A stretch of DNA of 64,000 bases from an uncultured Spirochaetaceae bacterium (GTDB lineage Bacteria; Spirochaetota; Spirochaetia; Sphaerochaetales; Sphaerochaetaceae). The stretch lies in NCBI GenBank assembly GCA_944389145.1, contig CALXLH010000037.1:1-64000 (forward strand), read 5' to 3'. Positions 1 to 8,292 of this stretch are shown in pieces (the stretch's first letter is position 1; every line of letters begins with the position of its first letter). A program made the translations under genes and the position numbers. A model generated the notes under the pieces. That model saw only the letters and a list, made by a program, of their open reading frames with translations. It made no database searches and was not told the origin of the DNA.

Positions 1-64
1 AGCTCAGCGGGAGAGCGCTTGCCTTACAAGCAAGATGTCACAAGTTCAATCCTTGTATCCTCCA
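1..64 (+). tRNA. tRNA-Val (anticodon TAC), 5' end cut off
   Basis: Seen: D-arm from position 1, anticodon stem CTTGC/GCAAG at 18-22 and 30-34, seven-base loop CTTACAA with anticodon TAC at 25-27, T-arm ACAAG-TTCAATC-CTTGT at 40-56, 3' acceptor strand 57-63 and discriminator A at 64. The 5' acceptor strand lies before the window. The CCA end is not encoded, so it must be added enzymatically. A Rho-independent terminator follows at once. Confidence 0.93.
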
Positions 65-73
65 CTCATCCAA

Positions 74-97
74 CTCCTTGCAGTGCAAGGAGTTTTT
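74..97 (+). terminator. Rho-independent terminator of the tRNA-Val gene
   Basis: CTCCTTGC (74-81) pairs with GCAAGGAG (85-92) around a three-base loop and is followed by five T (93-97). It ends the tRNA transcript ten bases after its 3' end. Confidence 0.85.
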
Positions 98-107
98 CAT
101 TTAATCA

Positions 108-1349
108 TCAGTCTCCGGAAGGCTTGCCGGACGACGGTCTTTCCAGCTTCTCGCATGACTTCTGGATGATGAATGACCTGAGCCCGACAGCAACGGCACC
201 GACAGCTCCCGAATATTCATCATAATCCACGAATTCAATATGGACATCTGATTCTGTTATTCCATATGTGTTCTTGAAGATAAGCGACCTAAGATGTTCC
301 CTCGCCTCTGAAGAATTGAAAAGCCTGGACTCTATGATCATAAGCTCGGGACTCGTGAAGTTTATCACGTTCGATATCGAAAGCGCCAGATAACCATAGG
401 CGTTTTCAAGCACGCGTCTGATTATCCCATTGCCAGAATCCGCTTCAGCTATGATCCGGGGAAAGTCATCGTACGGATCGCCGCTTAAGCCTATATCATC
501 GATATCACCATTCGCGATAAGCCTCTCGCATTCTGATATTATCGCCTTTTCTCCAGCGATGCTCTCAAGGCAGCCTCTCTTTCCGCATGTAGGACAAGCA
601 GGCCCCTCGGGATCAACGATCGAATGCCCTACCTCGCCAGATCCTATGACGGTACATAATGAATCTGGATATGATTCCGCCATAAAGCAGCCGATTCCCT
701 TGAAGATGAAATAATATGAGAACCAGTCATGCTCCGGTTCCCTTGAAAATAGATCATAGGCTATCACGCGTGCCTTGACGTTATTCTCGACTATCGTAGG
801 CACTCCTATCATCGCAGATAAATCATCAGCAAGCCGCTTTCCATTCCAATCTTCATTCGAGGACCGCCTTATCGTCCCGGAATCCTCATCGATAAGCCCC
901 GGCAGCGCTATGGAAAACCCCAGCACCCTTTCCCGATATGGAATGAGGAAGGAAGATGCATATGAAGCTACCTGCCCAGCCATTGCATCGTATGAATAGG
1001 AAGAAAGCCTGAAGGAAGCCCTGTCGATCACCCTTCCTGTGATATCAGAAACAACAAGGACAGCCCTATATGGATTGATCTCCATTCCCGCGATCAGGCC
1101 ATAATCAGGATTTGGCTCAATCAAGGAAGGCGTCCTGCCGACAGATGCATGGCCAGAAGGCTTCTTCTCTATTATGAATCCTTCCCTAAGCATTGATTTT
1201 ATATTTGTCGTAACGGTCGGAAGCGTTACTCCTAGCGTCTCTGCCAGATCAACGCGGCATATCGGATAATTCCGGAATATCATCTCACGGATCCTTATGA
1301 TATTCCGGATCTTTATGTCATGAAGACCGTTCGAGCCACTCGGATTCAA
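108..1349 (-). CDS. ROK-family transcriptional regulator
   Basis: NagC/XylR-type sugar-responsive regulator. An N-terminal winged helix-turn-helix (about residues 8-60) precedes a ROK sugar-binding domain containing the Zn motif CPTCGKRGCLE (about residue 252), preceded by the E-V-G-H element. The usual ATP phosphate loop D-I-G-G-T is replaced by M-E-I-N-P, so it probably binds a sugar without phosphorylating it. Start choice: a TTG at 1349 has GGGAGGG six bases upstream and gives the usual short N terminus ending G-S-N-x-x-D-I-K. A GTG at 1385 is possible but has no good ribosome site. It lies 101 bp downstream of the sulfatase stop, on the same strand, and may sense a sugar brought in by one of the neighbouring operons. 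Confidence 0.85.
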   Translation of the reverse strand: MNPSGSNGLHDIKIRNIIRIREMIFRNYPICRVDLAETLGVTLPTVTTNIKSMLREGFIIEKKPSGHASVGRTPSLIEPNPDYGLIAGMEINPYRAVLVVSDITGRVIDRASFRLSSYSYDAMAGQVASYASSFLIPYRERVLGFSIALPGLIDEDSGTIRRSSNEDWNGKRLADDLSAMIGVPTIVENNVKARVIAYDLFSREPEHDWFSYYFIFKGIGCFMAESYPDSLCTVIGSGEVGHSIVDPEGPACPTCGKRGCLESIAGEKAIISECERLIANGDIDDIGLSGDPYDDFPRIIAEADSGNGIIRRVLENAYGYLALSISNVINFTSPELMIIESRLFNSSEAREHLRSLIFKNTYGITESDVHIEFVDYDEYSGAVGAVAVGLRSFIIQKSCEKLERPSSGKPSGD

Positions 1350-1450
1350 TAAAATCCCTCCCGTTTCTTTCCTATATCGTAACACAATGTATGGATCTTA
1401 CAGAAGTAAACGGAAATACAGGACATTCACTAGTATACCGTGCCACGAAT

Positions 1451-2845
1451 TCATTCCTTCTTACATTCCGCAATATGTTCCCTTAGTAGGACTTTTTGGA
1501 TGAAGCTATCCAGTAAGGGATCCTTAGCAGCTTCCAGATTTTCCTTCATCCGTTGCCGAAAGTGCTGAATGATATCCCTGTACTCAACGGCATCAATAAG
1601 ATTGACAAGGGCATTGGGATCCTGCTCGACATCATAGAATTCCTCAACTACCCTGTATTGGAAGAGATGAACCCTGTCCTTAATGTAATCATCCTCCTTT
1701 GCTGCTTCCTGCATGGCACTAAATGTCAAACCTTCTGTTGATTCATTCATAAAGACATTTCTGCCATCTGACCAGTCATTAAAGATATATGCAAATCGCT
1801 TATTCTGAACGCATCGCATCGGATAGCTCCTAGCCATCTTCGTTACAGCATTATTCGCCGTCTTAAAGAACATCGTGAAGATATCCTCATTCACTTCCTG
1901 CCCCGCAAGGATGGCATTCTTGAATGATTTACCATCAAAGCCACTAATCTGTCTTAACCCAAGTATGTCAAGTATCGTAGGAGCGAAATCAACACCAGAT
2001 ATCAATGCATGGCAAACCTGCCCTCCCTTTATCCTCTCAGGCCACCGCAGGATATATGGACTCCGAGTACTATTCTGATAGCAGTTTGTCTTTGCGAACG
2101 GGAAAGCCATCCCATTATCACTAAGGAAGAGAACAAGCGTATTTCTTTTGTAACCGTTTTCTTCCAAGGCATCCAGAATCCTTCCTATCGTGGCATCCCC
2201 ACGATGCACGGAAGAATAATACTGAGCAAGTTCCTTGCGGATATCCGGAAGGTCAGGCAGATGTCCTGGCACATAGACCTCATCAGGCGAATACATCTTT
2301 GGAGCCGTCGTATGATGTCCAAAATACCTTATCTCATCATCTGCCCCCGCAAATGGCCGATGAGGATCATGAGAGTTGATCATTGCAAAGAATGGCCTAC
2401 CTGAATCCTTTGCATTGCGAAAGAATTCAAAGGACTTCTCATAATACACCTCTGGATCACGTCCCCACCCGTTTTCCTCATTATAGACAGCCACATATTC
2501 ATCCCAGAAGAACTTACGTCTCGGTGCTACATGATCCTCTTTTCCGATAATCCCATTATAATATCCATTATCATGGAGAACCTGCGTGAGGGTTGTCACA
2601 CTCTCATCGATATCTTCAAAGCCACGAGCTCCATTATGATTAGGGAAAAGTCCTGTGAGTATAGCAGAGCGAGATGGCTGGCATACACCTATCGTTACAT
2701 GGGAATGCTCGAATACCATGCCTTCTGCAGCAAGCTTATCAAGATTAGGCGTTATGCCATCCATCGGATTTCCATAACATCCTGGAGAATCATAGTTCAT
2801 ATCATCAAACGTAAGCAGAAGTATATTCAGATCAGGCATTTGCAT
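1451..2845 (-). CDS. Sulfatase (S1 family, formylglycine type)
   Basis: 464-aa alkaline-phosphatase-fold sulfatase that would hydrolyse a sulfate ester. Seen: metal-binding D-D at 14-15, the C-Q-P-S-R maturation motif at 55-59 (the Cys is converted to formylglycine in this family), H-D-P-H at 159-162 and S-D-N-G at 242-245. No signal peptide is visible, so the enzyme should be cytoplasmic and act on an imported sulfated compound. Its ATG follows AAGGAG and overlaps the end of tctA by 14 bp, so the two genes are translationally linked. A cytoplasmic sulfatase needs an anaerobic maturase (anSME) or FGE; none is in the window. The substrate is unknown; sulfated sugars or polyols fit the operon best. 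Confidence 0.9.
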   Translation of the reverse strand: MQMPDLNILLLTFDDMNYDSPGCYGNPMDGITPNLDKLAAEGMVFEHSHVTIGVCQPSRSAILTGLFPNHNGARGFEDIDESVTTLTQVLHDNGYYNGIIGKEDHVAPRRKFFWDEYVAVYNEENGWGRDPEVYYEKSFEFFRNAKDSGRPFFAMINSHDPHRPFAGADDEIRYFGHHTTAPKMYSPDEVYVPGHLPDLPDIRKELAQYYSSVHRGDATIGRILDALEENGYKRNTLVLFLSDNGMAFPFAKTNCYQNSTRSPYILRWPERIKGGQVCHALISGVDFAPTILDILGLRQISGFDGKSFKNAILAGQEVNEDIFTMFFKTANNAVTKMARSYPMRCVQNKRFAYIFNDWSDGRNVFMNESTEGLTFSAMQEAAKEDDYIKDRVHLFQYRVVEEFYDVEQDPNALVNLIDAVEYRDIIQHFRQRMKENLEAAKDPLLDSFIQKVLLREHIAECKKE

Positions 2846-4316
2846 TTACTCCTTTCATGTGCTTATAAGCCCTCTTGATGTATGGGAAAAGAAGGATTAT
2901 CAAAGAAATCAGCAGGAAGGCCATTGCAATAGGCCTATGCAGGAAAATCGAAAGAGATCCTTCTCCCAGTGTTATCGAACGCCTCAGGTTATTCTCAGTA
3001 AGCTGGCCAAGAACCAATGCGATTGGAAGCGGCGCAATCGAGAAATCCGCACGTTTCAACAGATAACCGATTACTCCAAAAGCCAACATTATCATCACAT
3101 CAAAGGCATAGTTCCTTATCGCATATGCTCCTAATAGGCAGAAGACCATTATTGATGGAACGAGAATGCAGAACGGAACTTTCGTGACATGTGCAAACGC
3201 ATGCACGAAGAACTCACCCTGCAGAAGCATGAAGATATTGATAAGCAGAAGTCCTCCCATGATGCAGTAGACCCAGAATTTATCAGAGGTAAAGAGATCA
3301 GGTCCCGGGGTTATCCCTTGCATCGTTAATGCCCCGAAAAGCACGGCAACTGCCGTATCACCAGGAATACCAAGCGTCAGCATCGGAATCAGAGTCGCTC
3401 CTGTTACTGCATTGTTTCCTGATTCTGGTGCAACGACACCCTCAATGATTCCAGTACCAAACATATCTGGATTCTTTGAACGAGCTTTTGCAGTATTATA
3501 ACTTAAGAAAGCAGCTAGAGCTCCTCCTGTTCCTGGAATTGCACCAATAATAATTCCAATGATCGAGCTCCGAAGGAGCGTCTTCCAATATCGAAGTATC
3601 TCAAAGATCTTTATCGATGCCTTCTTGAATTCCACGCTCTTAGTGACTGACTCCTGTCCCGTATAGCTTTTCAGAAGTATCTCGCTTATCGCAAAGACCC
3701 CCAGCATCAATGCAACTGTCTGTACACCACCGAGGAGCTCGCTCCTGCCAAACATGAATCTGGCGTTCCCCGATATCGAATCGACACCTATCGTTGACAC
3801 GAGCAATCCGAGACCGGCAAGCATAAAACTCTTTGATATCGATTTACCGCTTATCACGACAACAACGACAAGTCCGAAGATGCAAAGAGAGAAATATTCT
3901 GGCGCACCGAACTTAAGAGCCATTGAAGCAAGCATAGGAGCGAAGAACATTAATGAGAAGCAGCTGAGGATACCGCCAACACAACTTGCAACAAGGGCGG
4001 TCTTCAATGCATCTCCTGCTCTTCCCTGCTGGGCTAATGGATATCCATCAAATACAGTAGCCGCAGCGTTAGGGGTGCCGGGTGTGTTGATCAGGATTGC
4101 TGTTATGGATCCACCATATACACCCCCACAGTATGCTCCAAGAAGAAGATACATCCCTGGTATTGAAGACATACCGAATGTAAATGGCAGAAGAACAGTT
4201 ATCGCAAGCACTACGGACAACCCTGGAAGTGCACCGATTATTATTCCTGCAGCCAAGCCAATATTCATCATCAGGAGATTAAATGGGTTAATAATATTCA
4301 ATAATACATCAATCAT
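2832..4316 (-). CDS. tctA: Tripartite tricarboxylate transporter large membrane subunit TctA
   Basis: 494-aa integral membrane protein with about a dozen hydrophobic segments. It carries family-typical elements: G-L-P-G-L near residue 30, G-G-V-Y-G-G-S followed by N-T-P-G-T-P near 65-80, and a second, related half around 260-320 (G-T-G-G-A, T-L-G-I-P-G). TctA forms the translocation path of TTT transporters, driven by an ion gradient and fed by the TctC receptor. ATG at 4316 has AAGGAG upstream. It sits between tctB (11 bp upstream) and the sulfatase. TTT systems carry small carboxylates and, in known cases, sulfonated C3 acids, so the cargo here cannot be told from sequence. Confidence 0.94.
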   Translation of the reverse strand: MIDVLLNIINPFNLLMMNIGLAAGIIIGALPGLSVVLAITVLLPFTFGMSSIPGMYLLLGAYCGGVYGGSITAILINTPGTPNAAATVFDGYPLAQQGRAGDALKTALVASCVGGILSCFSLMFFAPMLASMALKFGAPEYFSLCIFGLVVVVVISGKSISKSFMLAGLGLLVSTIGVDSISGNARFMFGRSELLGGVQTVALMLGVFAISEILLKSYTGQESVTKSVEFKKASIKIFEILRYWKTLLRSSIIGIIIGAIPGTGGALAAFLSYNTAKARSKNPDMFGTGIIEGVVAPESGNNAVTGATLIPMLTLGIPGDTAVAVLFGALTMQGITPGPDLFTSDKFWVYCIMGGLLLINIFMLLQGEFFVHAFAHVTKVPFCILVPSIMVFCLLGAYAIRNYAFDVMIMLAFGVIGYLLKRADFSIAPLPIALVLGQLTENNLRRSITLGEGSLSIFLHRPIAMAFLLISLIILLFPYIKRAYKHMKGVNANA

Positions 4317-4327
4317 TATTCATCTCC

Positions 4328-4816
4328 TTATGGAAGCGGGACATACAAGACATATTCGAAAATGACGAACATGATGAATACAACAACCAATACGCTCACA
4401 TAGTACTGCCATTTCCTTCCACCCATTACGAACAAGGCAATCGGCGTCACGATTATAGATGCAGCGATATACCCTATCGCTGAGAAAAGAATCGCATATA
4501 CGACGCAAAGCACCAAGATAGCCAGAGCCTTCAACTCCTTCCCTACATCCATATGTTCTGTGTTCTCTACTCCAGATCTGCGAAGAACAGAATAAGAATG
4601 TAGATTCCTGACAATCTGGATAATCGCGGCAATACCCATTATTCCAGATGCGAAATAAGGAAATAATCTGCTCTCTGAAGAGCTTTCACCTGCCAGCAAC
4701 CCGCTCTTGACATTTATCTCGGTAGGTATTGCGAACAAAATCATGAAGAGCGCGAATGCAAGGAATGCTATAGAGGCAATCAGATTACGTTTTACCTCTC
4801 CATATGTAATCATCAC
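4328..4816 (-). CDS. tctB: Tripartite tricarboxylate transporter small membrane subunit TctB
   Basis: 162-aa protein with four predicted membrane helices (about 12-32, 48-65, 90-120, 130-158), the size and layout of TctB. Sequence similarity within this family is low, so the call leans on its position between tctC and tctA. ATG at 4816 follows AGGAGG; a second ATG is next to it. The gap to tctC is 7 bp. Confidence 0.88.
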   Translation of the reverse strand: MMITYGEVKRNLIASIAFLAFALFMILFAIPTEINVKSGLLAGESSSESRLFPYFASGIMGIAAIIQIVRNLHSYSVLRRSGVENTEHMDVGKELKALAILVLCVVYAILFSAIGYIAASIIVTPIALFVMGGRKWQYYVSVLVVVFIMFVIFEYVLYVPLP

Positions 4817-4823
4817 ATTCCTC

Positions 4824-5795
4824 CTATAGCGAATCGATAACGGACTTGTAGGCTTCCTGCGCGTTACGAAGAATCTCCGTTATCTCTTCTTCAGGAAGGA
4901 CCCTTGTAGGCTGCTTGTTCATAGTTGCCAAGAAATCAGTAAAGCTCTCAGATCCGATTGCCTCATCAAGCCTTGCCTTTATATAAGAGACTATCTCGTC
5001 AGGAGTATCTGCCTTGATCATGATCCATGTCATGCCCATAAAATTGCTCATACCCTCTATTCCAAGCTCCAATGCAGAGGGGACATCCGGAGCAAGGTCG
5101 CTTCGCTCATCGGAAAGAACCATGATGCACCTGTACTGGCCATTATTCACCCTATCCATGATGAGATCTACATCATTGACGATGAAATCGACATCACCGC
5201 TCATGACAGCAGTATCAGCCTCAGCAGATCCATTATAGGAAACATACGATGCATGTTCTCCATTCTCAATCTGATTAATTAGATTCAACGCAGCAAGATG
5301 TCCAACGGAACCTGTATTCGGCGAGGTAAAATGTATAGTCTCTCCAGCGTCAAGCGCTGCCTGGATGTCATCCCAAGAATAATACGGAGATGAAGCAGAA
5401 ACTCCAATGGCATTAGGAATCGCATCGTTTAGAAGAGAAATGTACCTGAAATCATCAAAGTCATAAGTCAGATCAAGCAGAAGTGGCTGAATCAATGTTC
5501 CAGCGGCTCCAGAACATGTCAGCGTATATCCGTCTGCAGGACGTGATGCAACCTCTGCCAACCCAAGTGTCTGGCTGGCCCCAGCCATATTGGAAATAGC
5601 AAGCGGCTGACCAAGATCAAGGCTCTCATCCAGTCCTCTGACAAGAATATCCATCGTAGCGCCAGCTGCAGCAGGAACAACGAAATTAACAGTCTTTCTA
5701 GGATAGGATTCCACAGAATTCCTTTCACCAGATCCTCCTGCAAATACAGAAGATACCATAAGAATAACCAATAAAACGGAAATGACCTTTCTCAT
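4824..5795 (-). CDS. tctC: TTT transporter periplasmic substrate receptor TctC
   Basis: 323-aa Bug/TctC-type receptor. A signal peptide (residues 1-19, ending S-S-V-F-A-G-G-S-G) is followed by the mature domain starting near Y-P-R-K-T-V-N-F-V-V-P, then A-G-A-T-M-D-I-L-V-R and P-A-D-G-Y-T-L, all standard for the family. There is no lipobox Cys. The start ATG at 5795 follows AAGGAGG. It lies 69 bp downstream of the dehydrogenase and first among the transporter genes. The receptor decides the cargo; Bug proteins normally bind a carboxylate through two water-bridged loops. Confidence 0.93.
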   Translation of the reverse strand: MRKVISVLLVILMVSSVFAGGSGERNSVESYPRKTVNFVVPAAAGATMDILVRGLDESLDLGQPLAISNMAGASQTLGLAEVASRPADGYTLTCSGAAGTLIQPLLLDLTYDFDDFRYISLLNDAIPNAIGVSASSPYYSWDDIQAALDAGETIHFTSPNTGSVGHLAALNLINQIENGEHASYVSYNGSAEADTAVMSGDVDFIVNDVDLIMDRVNNGQYRCIMVLSDERSDLAPDVPSALELGIEGMSNFMGMTWIMIKADTPDEIVSYIKARLDEAIGSESFTDFLATMNKQPTRVLPEEEITEILRNAQEAYKSVIDSL

Positions 5796-5864
5796 TTCTT
5801 TCCTCCTTTTTATCTCACAAGCGGGAATATACGACAGAAATCAGCAGTTACTGTCCTGCTTTCC

Positions 5865-6881
5865 CTATATTCTTACTATGACCTTCATATAATCCTGAGG
5901 ACTACGGATCATGTCCTCAATGGTATCCTTGAATTCTTCCATGGTGATAACCTTCGTTATCATCTTCCTTGCAGGAAGGAATCCATCAGCAATCAGCTTG
6001 ATTGCCTCAGGAAACTTATCCTTGGAATTACGCGAGGTTAATATATCAAGCTCTTTCTGCATGCAACGAATAGTATTGACCTGTACGATATCCTTAGGCC
6101 ATCCAAGCAAGACACAGCGGGCTCCATGTCTGACATATTCATGAAACGTTAAAAGGCTAGCAGGAGAACCGGTGCAGTCAATGAAGGCATCTGCAAGATT
6201 GCCATCGTTGACGGATCTGATGAATTCAGGCAACTCATTGCCCTTGTTATTGAATGCGTAAGGAATCCCGAGAGAAATAGCATCATCAAGTCGAGCCTGA
6301 ATTATATCAACGATAATCGGAGTGGCTCCTCTGCTCATAACGCCAAAGGCTGTAAGGATGCCTATCGGTCCTGCCCCCATCACCACACATACCTCACCCT
6401 TCGAGATCATTCCTCTGGCAACTCCATGTAAGCCGATGGAAAATGGCTCTGCAAGAGCCGCATCTATATCATCGATACAATCCGGAAGCTTATGAATCAG
6501 AGAAACCGGATGGCTTACGTAATCCATCATCATCCCAGAAGTATGCACCCCAGCAACATGCAGATGTTCGCAGTTATTATAGCGTCCGATAACGCACTCA
6601 TGGCATTCTCCGCATGGAATATAGGGTTCAAGGGCAACTCTATCTCCATTCTTCAACCCTTTGTCATTAGGCGCTATATCCTCAATCACGCCAATTCCTT
6701 CATGGCCGATTCCAACAATCGGATATCGAACTGTCGGGTTCGATCCCTTGTATGCCGTTATATCTGAGCCGCAGATGCCACAACAGACCATTCTTACGAG
6801 TGCAGAATCAACACTCCTTACCGGCATATTCAGCTCTTGGCATATGACCTTCCCTGGCTCAGGCATTGTCAGCGCATGCAT
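5865..6881 (-). CDS. Zinc-dependent alcohol/polyol dehydrogenase (MDR family)
   Basis: 338-aa medium-chain dehydrogenase. Catalytic Zn ligands: C37 in G-I-C-G-S-D, H60-E61 in G-H-E-G. Structural Zn: C90, C93, C96, C104. NAD(P)-binding motif G-A-G-P-I-G at 169-174. Closest in pattern to sorbitol/threonine/idonate dehydrogenases, oxidising a secondary or primary alcohol of a sugar acid or polyol. First gene of the leftward operon with tctCBA and the sulfatase. ATG at 6881 follows GGAGG, and a perfect operator sits 12 bp upstream, so expression is very likely under the divergent LacI protein. The substrate is not determined. Confidence 0.92.
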   Translation of the reverse strand: MHALTMPEPGKVICQELNMPVRSVDSALVRMVCCGICGSDITAYKGSNPTVRYPIVGIGHEGIGVIEDIAPNDKGLKNGDRVALEPYIPCGECHECVIGRYNNCEHLHVAGVHTSGMMMDYVSHPVSLIHKLPDCIDDIDAALAEPFSIGLHGVARGMISKGEVCVVMGAGPIGILTAFGVMSRGATPIIVDIIQARLDDAISLGIPYAFNNKGNELPEFIRSVNDGNLADAFIDCTGSPASLLTFHEYVRHGARCVLLGWPKDIVQVNTIRCMQKELDILTSRNSKDKFPEAIKLIADGFLPARKMITKVITMEEFKDTIEDMIRSPQDYMKVIVRI

Positions 6882-6892
6882 AGAACCTCCAT

Positions 6893-6912
6893 TTGCGTAA
6901 ACGTTTACGCAA
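6893..6912. promoter_or_regulatory. LacI-type operator, perfect 20-bp palindrome
   Basis: TTGCGTAAACGTTTACGCAA is a perfect palindrome with the central C-G step typical of LacI/GalR operators. It lies between the -10-like element and the ribosome site of the dehydrogenase operon, so a bound repressor would block transcription. The LacI gene beginning at 7024 is the obvious partner. Confidence 0.85.
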
Positions 6913-6922
6913 CTCTATACAT

Positions 6923-6952
6923 ATATCCTACTGCAGTTTTTTATGTTGTCAA
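6923..6952 (-). promoter_or_regulatory. Probable promoter of the dehydrogenase-tctCBA-sulfatase operon
   Basis: Reading leftward, a consensus -35 TTGACA (6952-6947) is followed 18 bp later by a -10-like GGATAT (6928-6923). The -10 match is imperfect and alternative registers exist. The start point would fall just upstream of or inside the operator at 6893-6912. Confidence 0.55.
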
Positions 6953-6993
6953 TTAAAATCTTATGATATACCCTTGAATAAGAATTTGTATTT

Positions 6994-7013
6994 TTGCGTA
7001 ATCGTTAATTCTA
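6994..7013. promoter_or_regulatory. Possible second, degenerate LacI operator
   Basis: TTGCGTAATCGTTAAT repeats the left half of the perfect operator with a decayed right half. It lies just upstream of the LacI ribosome site and could mediate autoregulation or looping with the site 100 bp away. Only the left half-site is convincing. Confidence 0.45.
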
Positions 7014-7023
7014 AGGAGTTTGT

Positions 7024-8058
7024 ATGGCAGCAACCATGAAGCAGATCGCTTCGATTGCAGGAGTTTCAATAGGTACGGTCGACAGAGCATTGAAAGACAA
7101 GGGCCGCGTGGCCCCAGATGTTGCCAGAAGAATAAAGGAAATCGCAAAGCAACTCGATTATCATCCTAACACGATAGCTAAATCGCTTGTAAATAAAAAT
7201 AAAAACATAACAGTCGGTGTCATTACGCATATAAAGCCAAATAGATTCTATTCAGATGTAATGAAGGGAATCGAGAATGCCGCAAAGGAAATAGCGGATT
7301 ATAACGTGAATGTGCGTATTGCATATGGTTCTGAATTCAATCATGAAATACAGCTTGAACAAATAAACAAGATGATTGAGGATGGCATTTCAGCTCTAGC
7401 AATAGTTCCCATAGATAATCCAGCAATAGAAAATAAGCTTAAAGAATTACAGGAAGGCGGATTACCGATTTTCTTTCTCGGGGCCTTCCTGGATAATGTC
7501 AAGCCAATGGCATATATCGGTACGGATTATGAGAAGGCAGGAAGGATCGGGGCAGGACTTCTTCATCTCCTAGCATCAGATAATAAGGCAAATGTGCTTG
7601 CATTCAGCCCAACGCTAAATATGTTCAACCATAAGACAAGAATCGAATCGCTAGATAAGACGTTGAAAGAAAGATATCCAAATATACAACTGAAGGGAAC
7701 CATAGAGCTAATGCAAAACCCTTTCCAAAACTATGTCATGGTTCGTGACATACTGAAGAAAGACAATGATATTGATTTCTTATTCACTACATCACAGCAA
7801 AATGTAATTGAGGCAATCAGAGATACTATCAAGGAAACCGGTCGGACTATAAGAGTCATAGCTGTCGATTACAACGAGTTTGCAAGGAAAGGCATGCAAG
7901 ACGGATTCATTGCAGCAACGATAAGTCAGCAGCCGGAATTACAAGGATATCGATGCATACATATGATATTTGACTATCTAGTAAGAGATATAAGACCAGA
8001 AACCGAAAAGTACTTCACAGAGCTACGAATCTTAATAAACGAAAGTCTTGATGGCTAA
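7024..8058 (+). CDS. LacI/GalR-family transcriptional regulator
   Basis: 344 aa. N-terminal helix-turn-helix (residues 4-28: M-K-Q-I-A-S-I-A-G-V-S-I-G-T-V-D-R-A-L), hinge helix near P-N-T-I-A-K-S-L at 48-55, then a periplasmic-binding-protein-like effector domain. ATG at 7024 follows AAGGAG. Divergent from the dehydrogenase/TTT/sulfatase operon with operators in the shared spacer, so it should control that operon in response to the imported compound or a product of it. The gene is visibly AT-richer than genes after 14 kb. The effector is unknown. Confidence 0.93.
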   Translation: MAATMKQIASIAGVSIGTVDRALKDKGRVAPDVARRIKEIAKQLDYHPNTIAKSLVNKNKNITVGVITHIKPNRFYSDVMKGIENAAKEIADYNVNVRIAYGSEFNHEIQLEQINKMIEDGISALAIVPIDNPAIENKLKELQEGGLPIFFLGAFLDNVKPMAYIGTDYEKAGRIGAGLLHLLASDNKANVLAFSPTLNMFNHKTRIESLDKTLKERYPNIQLKGTIELMQNPFQNYVMVRDILKKDNDIDFLFTTSQQNVIEAIRDTIKETGRTIRVIAVDYNEFARKGMQDGFIAATISQQPELQGYRCIHMIFDYLVRDIRPETEKYFTELRILINESLDG

Positions 8059-8292
8059 ACATGAGATAGCCTGCAAAATAGTCCGTTTCTCTACAGCGCG
8101 GATCCTGTCAGCTCGAGCTTCCTTCGAAAACCTCAAATCATACTCCATACAGAAATCCATATCACATGGCAAAGAAGACCGTCATCGCTTATCGATGCAT
8201 TCTGCCTTCGCAGCTTCTGTAATCAGAGGGAGGACATCAATCCTGATCTGCGGGACTGATCCTTGATTGCCGGCGCATCAGGCCTCCTCGAT

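Noticed and set aside
8048-8266. 72-codon open frame overlapping the end of lacI
   Set aside because: Starts inside lacI without a ribosome site and has no motif; the spacer 8059-8292 shows no convincing gene.
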